This document shows positions 12,022-17,926 of a DNA stretch of 17,926 bases, in pieces. Below the pieces are notes generated by a model. It made no database searches. It was not told where the DNA came from and was given only the letters and a program-made list of their open reading frames with translations. Within the stretch, counting starts at the first letter, position 1. Each line of letters starts with the position of its first letter. The stretch comes from Burkholderiales bacterium (GTDB taxonomy: Bacteria; Pseudomonadota; Gammaproteobacteria; Burkholderiales; SG8-41), in NCBI GenBank assembly GCA_019746155.1, contig JAIESJ010000175.1, forward strand, positions 1 through 17,926. The letters are read 5' to 3'. Both the position numbers and the translations under genes were made by a program.

Positions 12022-14127
12022 ATGGTTCGACACTTTCGATTCACCCCCATCGCGCTTGCGCTCGCGGCGCTGGCGCTGCCTGCCTCGACACTCGCACAAA
12101 CGCAGACCGAGCAGCAGTTGCCCGAGGTAAAAGTACGAGACGGTCGCGAAGCAGCAGGCTACAGCGCACCGACGGCAACCTCCGCCACCAAGATCGAGGC
12201 GCCGCTGCGCGACATCCCGCAGACGGTGAACGTAGTGCCGCAGGAACTTCTGCGCGACCAGGGCGCGCGTTCCTTGCAGGACGCGCTGAAAAACGTGCCT
12301 GGAGTAGGTTTGTCGCACGGCGACGGCCAGCGCGACCAAGTCACGATCCGCGGCTTTACCGCCATCGCCGACCAGTTCATCGATGGCCTGCGCGACGACG
12401 CGCTGTATTTCCGCGACCTGTCCAACATCGAACGTATCGAAGTGATCAAGGGCCCCGCTTCCGTGCTCTATGGCCGCGGCTCCTCGGGCGGGCTCATCAA
12501 CCGTATCACAAAGAAGCCGGGCGGGGACATCGGCGAGGTGAGCGCGCAAGTGGACAGCTGGAATCAGCGCCGCGGGGAATTCGACTTTGGCCGCGCGCTG
12601 GGTGGCAGTGGTACCGCGTTCCGCATGACGGGGGCTATCGAGCGCGCGGACAGCTATCGCAGCCAGCAGTTTCTGAATCGTGAGGCGTTCGCGCCGTCGC
12701 TTGCACTCAAGCTCCCGGGCGACACGCAACTGCTCGTGCAGGGCGAGTACCTCTCCGACCGTCGCGTGACGGACTTCGGCATCCCGGCATTCCGCGGTCG
12801 CCCGGTGGACGTGCCAGCGTCGACCTACTACGGCGCGGCGAATGCGCGCGATGTCGATTACACCCAGTCCGACGTGAAGGCACTCGGTTTCATGCTGACG
12901 CATCGCATCAACGCAAACTGGTCGTTTCGCAACACACTGCGCGGCTATGATTACCGGCTCGACCGCAACAATACGCTGGTCGGCTCGGTAAACGAAGCGG
13001 CCCGGACTGCGAGTCTCAATCGCTCGAACGTACGGCGGAAAGAAGACGGCGTCTTCAATCAGGCCGAGCTGGTGCAGAAAGCGCGCTGGGGCGGGATGGA
13101 ACATCAGGTGTTGTACGGCATCGAGCTCGGACGCCAGAGAAAGGACCAGTTCTTCGCAACGCAGAACAACATCGCTACGGTGTCGCTGTTCAATCCGGTG
13201 CTGCCGGTGCTGCCGTTCACCGTCACGGCGGTGCCCTCGACGAATAATCTCGGCATACTCACGAACGCCAGCGCCTACCTTCAGGATTTGCTCACGCTGT
13301 CGCCGCACTGGAAAGCGCTCGCCGGGGTGCGCCATGACACGTTCGGACAGGAGACGCACGAGCGGCGCGTGGAGCAGCCCGACTTGTCCCGCACCGATCG
13401 CGCCTGGAGTCCGCGCGCGGGACTGGTGTATCAGCCGACGCTCGCGCAGTCTTACTACGCGTCGTGGAGCAAATCGTTCCAGCCTTCTGCAGAGGCTTTC
13501 CCGCTTGCGGCAAACAACGCGCAGCTCGCACCCGAAGAAACGACGAACCGCGAACTCGGGGCGAAGCTCGACTTCTTCGATGGTTATGCGACGGCGACGG
13601 CATCGCTGTTCCGGCTGGAACGGACGAACATCAAATCCGCCAACCCGGCCACCAACACGCTGATCCCGATCGGCGTGCAGCGTAGCGACGGTCTGGAACT
13701 CACCTTCTCCGGTCGCCTGCCTCGGGGTTGGCAGGTTTATTCGGGCTATGCGTTCCTCGACTCGCGCGTCATTCAATCGGTGGCGGTCGATTCCGGCCAG
13801 CCGGTACAGGGCAAGCGTGCCACGCTGACGCCGATGCGCAGCGCCAATCTGTGGCTGACCAAGGCCCTCGGTGGTAGTTTCGGCGCCGGCGGCGGCTTCA
13901 ACTATGTTGGTGACCGTTACGCCAATCCCGGCAATACCGTCACGCTGCCGGAATATGTCACCTTCGATGTCGCAGCCTGGTATCGCGCACGCAGCTTCGA
14001 CTTGCAGTTGAATATCTTCAATCTGCTCGACCGCCAGTACATCGTCGCCGGCCACGGCTCCAACGGCAATCTCAACCTGCCCGGCGCGCCGAGAAGCGCC
14101 CAGCTGACGCTGCGGCACGCTTTCTAG
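12022..14127 (+). CDS. TonB-dependent siderophore receptor (catecholate Fiu-like)
   Basis: This 701-residue outer-membrane receptor imports ferric chelates using TonB energy. It has a signal peptide of about 25 residues (ALALAALALPASTLA) and a TonB-box-like LPEVKV at 33-38. The plug domain (about 55-165) contains IPQTVNVVPQELL, LKNVPGV, IRGF, FIDGLRDD, the hallmark RIEVIKGPASVLYGRG and GLINRITKKP. The 22-strand barrel follows, ending in LTLRHAF with a terminal Phe. The plug most resembles siderophore receptors of the Fiu type, so a catecholate or a degradation product is a reasonable but unproven ligand. Length is normal. It appears to lead a three-gene unit with a DUF4198 protein and a PepSY protein. 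Confidence 0.93.
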   Translation: MVRHFRFTPIALALAALALPASTLAQTQTEQQLPEVKVRDGREAAGYSAPTATSATKIEAPLRDIPQTVNVVPQELLRDQGARSLQDALKNVPGVGLSHGDGQRDQVTIRGFTAIADQFIDGLRDDALYFRDLSNIERIEVIKGPASVLYGRGSSGGLINRITKKPGGDIGEVSAQVDSWNQRRGEFDFGRALGGSGTAFRMTGAIERADSYRSQQFLNREAFAPSLALKLPGDTQLLVQGEYLSDRRVTDFGIPAFRGRPVDVPASTYYGAANARDVDYTQSDVKALGFMLTHRINANWSFRNTLRGYDYRLDRNNTLVGSVNEAARTASLNRSNVRRKEDGVFNQAELVQKARWGGMEHQVLYGIELGRQRKDQFFATQNNIATVSLFNPVLPVLPFTVTAVPSTNNLGILTNASAYLQDLLTLSPHWKALAGVRHDTFGQETHERRVEQPDLSRTDRAWSPRAGLVYQPTLAQSYYASWSKSFQPSAEAFPLAANNAQLAPEETTNRELGAKLDFFDGYATATASLFRLERTNIKSANPATNTLIPIGVQRSDGLELTFSGRLPRGWQVYSGYAFLDSRVIQSVAVDSGQPVQGKRATLTPMRSANLWLTKALGGSFGAGGGFNYVGDRYANPGNTVTLPEYVTFDVAAWYRARSFDLQLNIFNLLDRQYIVAGHGSNGNLNLPGAPRSAQLTLRHAF

Positions 14128-14164
14128 CATGCCGCGCCCGATTTTCAAACCAAGGAGAACGACT

Positions 14165-14866
14165 ATGCGATCCAAACTTGTCCTGACGCTGTGCTGCCTT
14201 GGCCTTTTCGCAGCCTCGTTGCCGGCCGCTGCACATTATCTGTGGATCGAGCAGGACAAAGCGCGGCATGCGAAGCTTTATTTCGGAGAATTCCAGGAAA
14301 CGGTTCGGGAAAAGACCGGAGGCAGGCTGGATGAAATCAAGACGCCCCGCGTCTGGAGTCTCGATGCACCGGGCGCGCGGCAGGAAATCAAGGTGGCCCG
14401 GCAATTCGATCACTTTGATGTGGGCGTGGCGAACCGCACGTCCTCGCTCATTGCCGAGGAGCTGGCCCATGAGGTCAAGGACTGGACCCAATACGGCATT
14501 GGCGTGGTGAAACCGATGTTCTATACCCGCATGGAGCCACTGCCGACGCGTTCAGGCAGCAAGCCGGAACTCGTTCTCGACATCCTGCCGGAAGCCGGAG
14601 CGCGCAATGCATTCACCGTCTATTTCCGGAATGCCCCGCTGGCGAAAGCCAAGGTCATGGTCTACGCCCCCAACCTGTGGATGCAGGAGCACCGCAGCGA
14701 CGAGAACGGCAAGGTGAAGATCGCCACTCCCTGGCCGGGACTCTATGTACTGGAAGTAATCCACATGGAAAAACAGCCGGGGGAATTTCAAGGAAAAAAA
14801 TTCGAGGCAGTCCGTCACCGGGCGACGCTGAGCTTCAACACACGAATAAAGAACCATGGCAAATAA
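14165..14866 (+). CDS. DUF4198 domain-containing periplasmic protein
   Basis: This 233-residue exported protein has a clear signal peptide (about residues 1-23, LTLCCLGLFAASLPAAA before HYLWIEQ). The mature start HYLWIE and the C-terminal Ig-like block (AKVMVYAPNLWMQEHRSDENGKV, roughly 160-205, read in two parts) fit the DUF4198/NikM-like family. Such proteins are found beside metal receptors and are thought to handle metals or metal chelates in the periplasm. The exact role is unknown. Strong AAGGAG (14152-14157) stands seven bases before the ATG. The gene begins 37 bp after the receptor and overlaps the next PepSY gene by 11 bases, so the three are likely one transcript. Confidence 0.8.
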   Translation: MRSKLVLTLCCLGLFAASLPAAAHYLWIEQDKARHAKLYFGEFQETVREKTGGRLDEIKTPRVWSLDAPGARQEIKVARQFDHFDVGVANRTSSLIAEELAHEVKDWTQYGIGVVKPMFYTRMEPLPTRSGSKPELVLDILPEAGARNAFTVYFRNAPLAKAKVMVYAPNLWMQEHRSDENGKVKIATPWPGLYVLEVIHMEKQPGEFQGKKFEAVRHRATLSFNTRIKNHGK

Positions 14867-15623
14867 TGAGGCAGCGCGCCCAGGACACGCAGCGGCTCCC
14901 TCGATGTCCGCGGCTACGGAACGCCGCGAGGATCCCGTGCCGGGCGTTGCGAAGCGTCCTCGTGCCAATCCGGAGGCAACGGGCTACCTGTTCCTGCCCT
15001 CGCGGCTGCGCCGCGCGAAGTTCCTGGTGTGGCTGCGCCGCAGCCACGCCTGGCTGGGGCTATGGGGTGCGGCGCTCGCGCTGCTGTTCGGCGCGACCGG
15101 ATTTCTGCTCAATCACCGCATGATCATGAAAATTCCGGCGGCGAAGGTCGAGCAGACGGTGATCCAACTGCCGTTGCCGGAGCCGCGTCCGGCGAGCGCG
15201 CAGGCCCTGGCTCAATGGTTGCAGGCCGCCCTCGGCGTCGACAAGCCGCCGGTACTCGTCAAAGTCGAGCCGCAGCAAACAGTGGTATGGAACGGGGAGA
15301 CGTTACAGCAGCCACAGATGTGGCGGGTGTTCTTTGCTTCGCCGCAGCGCGCGTTCAACGCCGAATACTGGGCCGGCAACGCTTTCGTCACCGTGAAACG
15401 CCAGGATCCCAATATTTTTTCGCTGCTCACGCGTCTGCACATGGGCAACGGCGTCAACGCCGCCTGGGTGCTGCTGGTCGACACGCTGGCCGGCGGGCTC
15501 ATCGCGCTGGCGTTGACCGGCACCCTGTTATGGAGCCGGCTGCACGGCTCGCGGCTGACGGCCGCGGGACTCGGACTGGGATCGCTTGGTTTGATGATCT
15601 GGTTCGCGTGGCAGGCAATGTGA
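14856..15623 (+). CDS. PepSY-associated transmembrane protein (second copy type)
   Basis: This 255-residue inner-membrane protein has a hydrophilic, Arg-rich N-terminal tail of about 55 residues, then three membrane helices (about 65-86, 203-225 and 234-253). A periplasmic domain of about 110 residues lies between the first two. Probable haem-ligand histidines are H64 (RRSHAWLG), H87 (LLNHRM) and H195 (TRLHMGNG), the same plan as the 10085-10828 protein. It belongs with PepSY-TM-like proteins implicated in siderophore or ferric reduction. It is encoded with a TonB receptor, so it may reduce iron carried in by that receptor; this is inferred. The start overlaps the end of the DUF4198 gene. Confidence 0.78.
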   Translation: MANNEAARPGHAAAPSMSAATERREDPVPGVAKRPRANPEATGYLFLPSRLRRAKFLVWLRRSHAWLGLWGAALALLFGATGFLLNHRMIMKIPAAKVEQTVIQLPLPEPRPASAQALAQWLQAALGVDKPPVLVKVEPQQTVVWNGETLQQPQMWRVFFASPQRAFNAEYWAGNAFVTVKRQDPNIFSLLTRLHMGNGVNAAWVLLVDTLAGGLIALALTGTLLWSRLHGSRLTAAGLGLGSLGLMIWFAWQAM

Positions 15624-15759
15624 ATAAACTCGGCATGCCGCTCTTCATCAACCGAGGGAACGTCACACGGTTGCCGGAAATCGTTTGTCGGATCCGAAGG
15701 GGGACGTAATTATCACGCACGCCCGGTCTCGTGCAGGACATGACGGAAGAATTGTGGTT

Positions 15760-16143
15760 TCAGGCCAAACGGTAAGGAACGATGACGAAGGGAAACTTGC
15801 CCGGCGGGAAATCCCTGGTGTTGCGGGTCGCAAGCTTCAGGCCATGCCGGGTGGCGAATGCGGCCTGAATCGCATTGGGTAGCTTGAGCCGCGTGCTGCG
15901 GCGAATGCGTGCCGCTTCGTCGGCGACCTCCGCATCCATCGGCAGAAAGCGGAAGCTGTCGAGCAGCGCCGTGCCGAGCGGCACGTCCGCCTCGGCAAAG
16001 CCGGCGAGCACCTCGGCGCGGGTGATCGCGGAGACGGCGAGTTCCCGGGCGCGGCGTTCGATGAAGCGCGTCGCGGCGGCTACGCCGTTGAAATGATCGA
16101 TCAGGACCACCGAATCGAGCAGATAGCTCAACGCTTGTCCCAC
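15760..16143 (-). CDS. vapC: PIN-domain toxin, VapC-like
   Basis: This 127-residue PIN-domain ribonuclease is the probable toxin of a type II pair. Motifs occur in order: SYLLDSVVLIDHF with the first acidic residue D10, ITRAEVLAG with E44, KLPNAIQAA, and ATRNTRDF with D111. In most VapC proteins the third motif is KLPDA, but here the acidic residue is replaced by N90, coded by AAT, one base from GAT. This may weaken Mg2+ binding and the nuclease. The start is GTG at 16143, overlapping the antitoxin stop by 16 bases, which is usual for coupled toxin-antitoxin genes. Confidence 0.88.
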   Translation of the reverse strand: MGQALSYLLDSVVLIDHFNGVAAATRFIERRARELAVSAITRAEVLAGFAEADVPLGTALLDSFRFLPMDAEVADEAARIRRSTRLKLPNAIQAAFATRHGLKLATRNTRDFPPGKFPFVIVPYRLA

Positions 16144-16370
16144 TCGCCGCGGAGTTTTCTCTGCCAGGCGAGGCCGTCGCCCCGCTTCCAGAGGCCGCGG
16201 GTGCGTTCGAGGAGCATCGCGAGCGAGGGCTTGTTGCGCTTGGCGTCCTGCGCGCGATACCGGGCTACCGCCTCGCGCACGACGGCGGTCATCGGCTTGC
16301 CAGTTTCCCGCGCCTTCTCGTCGAGCCAGGCTTTTTCCTCGGAGTCAAGGCTGATGACGGTACGAACCAT
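16128..16370 (-). CDS. vapB: Ribbon-helix-helix antitoxin, VapB-like
   Basis: This 80-residue protein has an N-terminal ribbon-helix-helix DNA-binding fold: the strand RTVISLDSE is followed by a helix-turn-helix-like KAWLDEKARETGKPMTAVVREAV. The C-terminal half (about 45-80), rich in Arg, Lys and Trp, would be the toxin-wrapping segment. The gene precedes and overlaps the PIN toxin. A GGAG site stands about nine bases before the ATG. The DNA just upstream carries a repeated TGATATCA palindrome suited to autoregulation by this protein. A CopG-like antitoxin of another subfamily is the alternative label. Confidence 0.85.
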   Translation of the reverse strand: MVRTVISLDSEEKAWLDEKARETGKPMTAVVREAVARYRAQDAKRNKPSLAMLLERTRGLWKRGDGLAWQRKLRGEWDKR

Positions 16371-16384
16371 GACGGGATCTCCAT

Positions 16385-16415
16385 AATGATATCAAACGCA
16401 TAGGAAATGATATCA
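16385..16415. promoter_or_regulatory. Probable vapBC operator: two TGATATCA palindromes
   Basis: The 10-base sequence AATGATATCA occurs at 16385-16394 and again at 16406-16415, exactly 21 bp apart, or two helical turns. Each contains the perfect palindrome TGATATCA. They lie 15-45 bp upstream of the antitoxin ATG. Ribbon-helix-helix dimers usually bind such paired sites on one face of the DNA. The repeats are seen directly; binding is inferred. Leftover sequence from 16416 to 16570 shows nothing I can support. Confidence 0.65.
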
Positions 16416-16570
16416 CACTCGCACAAATAATTGCCCCCCGGCGCGGCCAGCCGCAAGCCAGCGATGATCAGCCAGCCGGCAAGAAGCGTCGCGCTTAGCC
16501 GGCCAGTTTGGCGACACCCCAGCCAATCCGTCGTTTTTCCCTTAATTCATCGGGGCCCGCATAAGCGCCG

Positions 16571-16924
16571 TTACCACCAATAAGGGCGTCGCCAGTAAGG
16601 CCGGCGGTAAGGGCTGAAGAACGGCGGATAGAAATAGACGTCGCGCGCACGCGCCCATCCCCGATAGCGTTCGGCCTCGATGTAGGTCTGCTGCATGTAG
16701 TCGATCACTTTGTCGGGCACCCCTTGCGCACGCAAATCGGCGAGCTGGGAAGCCGACAACCGGTAAATCGCGCCGGATTCCTGCATGCGTTGAATGATGG
16801 CTTCCGCCTTCTGGCCGTCTTTCGCCATCTCAACGACTTCCGCCACGCTGGGTGGCGCTTTCTCACCCAGGCTCGCACACCCTGCCAGCATTCCAATGAG
16901 CAAAATTGTAACGAGATGTTTCAT
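16571..16924 (-). CDS. Small lipoprotein of unknown function
   Basis: This is a 117-residue lipoprotein. The signal sequence MKHLVTILLIGMLAGC ends in a lipobox with acylated Cys16. The mature part has a helical segment (about 28-75, EVVEMAKDGQKAEAIIQRM, then LSASQLADLRAQGVPDKVIDY) that reads like a short SHOCT- or PDZ-like helical repeat; I do not recognise a named family with confidence. The tail YFYPPFFSPYRRPYWRRPYW is dense in Tyr, Trp, Pro and Arg, with RRPYW twice. I chose the ATG at 16924 over the longer frame because GGAGG lies just upstream and the lipobox position is then correct. It follows the aspartate dehydrogenase gene on the same strand after 66 bp. Confidence 0.75.
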   Translation of the reverse strand: MKHLVTILLIGMLAGCASLGEKAPPSVAEVVEMAKDGQKAEAIIQRMQESGAIYRLSASQLADLRAQGVPDKVIDYMQQTYIEAERYRGWARARDVYFYPPFFSPYRRPYWRRPYWW

Positions 16925-16990
16925 GTGGGAGGCCTCCGCCGGATTCTCTTTTGACAACACCCGGTCCGGAAAAGTCATTCTTTTTCTCTT

Positions 16991-17806
16991 TCAGGTCCCG
17001 TAGCGCACCGGCGACTTCGCGAGCTTGAGCGCCGCCAGCGCGCTGTAGCACGCCAGCCAGGCGCTCTTGGGATTGTCCGGCGCCGGCACGTTCTCGAGTT
17101 TGATGCTGATGTTGCCGGACTTGCCCTTGATGTCGATGAAATGCGTGTTGTATCTGAGCGCCGGGTCGGCGACCACCTTGAGCCGGGTCTTGTCGAAACC
17201 GATACCGGCCATCGACAGCACGGCCGCGATGTTCACGTTGGCCGGGAAATGCGGCACGCCCTCACGCGCCGGGCCGTCGAACAATACGCATGGGCCGCGC
17301 AGACCGTCGAGATCGATGCCAAGCGCCTCGACATAGGCAATGCCTTTCCACGCCGCCGCCGGCTTGGTCACCGCGATCGTGACCTCATCGACGCCGGCGA
17401 TGCATGCCGCTTTCAGCGCGTCGAGCCCGCCGATGCCGCCCGAGGGCACATAGAGCAGCGCGCCGCTTTCCTGTGCCGCGCGCTCGAGTCTTTCACGCAG
17501 CGCATCGTCGCACAGCGCGCCGCCCGAGAGCACGATGACCGCAATGCCCTGCTTGAGCAGTCCTTCGGTATAGTCCCGCACCGCTTCGTGCGAGGCGGCC
17601 TCGACCACGACGTCCGGGCGCTGCGCGAGAAGTCCGTCGAAACTCGTGACGTATGCCACGCCGTATTCCTGCGCCAGCGGCCTGCCGCGTGAGGTATCGC
17701 TGCGGCCGACGATGGCCACCACCTGCACATCGCCGAGCTCGCCGCGCCTGATGTGTTCCAGAAACAGCCGCGCGATGCTGCCGCCGCCGATGATGCCTAC
17801 CCGCAT
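16991..17806 (-). CDS. L-aspartate dehydrogenase (NadX-like)
   Basis: This 271-residue NAD(P)-dependent enzyme converts L-aspartate to iminoaspartate/oxaloacetate. The product can feed NAD synthesis or, in some betaproteobacteria, aspartate and polyhydroxyalkanoate metabolism. The N-terminal Rossmann motif GIIGGGSIA is at 4-12. The family blocks VPSGGIGGLDALKAA (about 120-134), FPANVNIAA (187-195) and YNTHFIDIKG (219-228) follow, with the conserved His222 of the active site. Length matches the family. I took the ATG at 17806 because GGAG stands about eight bases before it and it starts the first beta strand; a 28-codon upstream extension has no support. The enzyme is likely, but its pathway is unclear because no nadA or nadC is present. 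Confidence 0.87.
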   Translation of the reverse strand: MRVGIIGGGSIARLFLEHIRRGELGDVQVVAIVGRSDTSRGRPLAQEYGVAYVTSFDGLLAQRPDVVVEAASHEAVRDYTEGLLKQGIAVIVLSGGALCDDALRERLERAAQESGALLYVPSGGIGGLDALKAACIAGVDEVTIAVTKPAAAWKGIAYVEALGIDLDGLRGPCVLFDGPAREGVPHFPANVNIAAVLSMAGIGFDKTRLKVVADPALRYNTHFIDIKGKSGNISIKLENVPAPDNPKSAWLACYSALAALKLAKSPVRYGT

Positions 17807-17926
17807 GGGAAATGCTCCGCTTGTGGCGGCGGCTGGATCGAGTGCGCCAGAAACACCCACTCCTGACGCGCCACCGGGAATCATCCGCACGCCAGCGGAT
17901 CGGTAGGCACCGCGGCCGCGCCAGCC

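Noticed and set aside
11995..14175. A 726-codon open frame on the minus strand opposite the siderophore receptor
   Set aside because: It is antisense to a receptor with clear signal peptide, plug and barrel motifs. Its Arg/His-rich composition is typical of a shadow frame in GC-rich DNA.
15624..15759. A small gene or terminator between the second PepSY gene and vapC
   Set aside because: Only weak short stems (for example GCACG with CGTGC) and an 11-codon frame without support are present.
17807..17890. A 28-residue N-terminal extension of the aspartate dehydrogenase
   Set aside because: The family starts directly at the Rossmann strand MRVGIIGGG, and a ribosome binding site lies just before that ATG.

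Overview
This window looks like chromosomal DNA of a GC-rich Gram-negative bacterium, most likely a betaproteobacterium. The evidence is the hemP-tonB-exbB-exbD gene order next to a bfr-bfd pair, several outer-membrane and TonB-dependent proteins, and Sec-type signal peptides. The species cannot be fixed from the sequence. I see no rRNA, tRNA, CRISPR array, transposase or phage gene.

Left part (84-2785, all minus strand): a LACTB2-like metallo-beta-lactamase-fold hydrolase overlapping a NUDT19-like Nudix hydrolase, then a 3-hydroxyisobutyrate-dehydrogenase-family oxidoreductase. The gaps hold strong hairpins: a 34-bp near-perfect palindrome at 6-39 and a pair of GC-rich hairpins at 1819-1876.

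Centre (2974-15623): an iron island. Bacterioferritin (bfr) and bacterioferritin-associated ferredoxin (bfd) read leftward. An AT-rich divergent regulatory region with Fur-box-like sites (3775-3793 and 3914-3928) separates them from a rightward run: hemP, tonB, exbB, exbD and a cytochrome c-FTR1 iron permease fusion. Next comes a porin-like protein with a hairpin over its ribosome binding site, then what looks like the stub of a DUF2325 gene. After that is a compact redox module: a small exported FMN-binding protein with a flavinylation motif, a PepSY-type membrane protein with paired histidines, and the flavin transferase ApbE. The island ends with a TonB-dependent siderophore-type receptor, a DUF4198 periplasmic protein and a second PepSY-type membrane protein. 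Taken together, the receptor and TonB-ExbBD would import chelated iron across the outer membrane, the flavin and haem proteins could reduce it in the periplasm, FTR1 could move it across the inner membrane, and Bfr/Bfd would store and release it. This overall pathway is inference; the individual families are well supported.

Right part (15760-17806, minus strand): a VapBC-type toxin-antitoxin pair with an operator-like repeated palindrome and an unusual Asp-to-Asn change in the toxin active site, a small lipoprotein with an aromatic/arginine-rich tail, and an L-aspartate dehydrogenase.

The best candidate for a little-described system is the FMN-binding/PepSY/ApbE trio together with the receptor/DUF4198/PepSY trio: a flavinylated extracytosolic electron-transfer chain apparently dedicated to iron.
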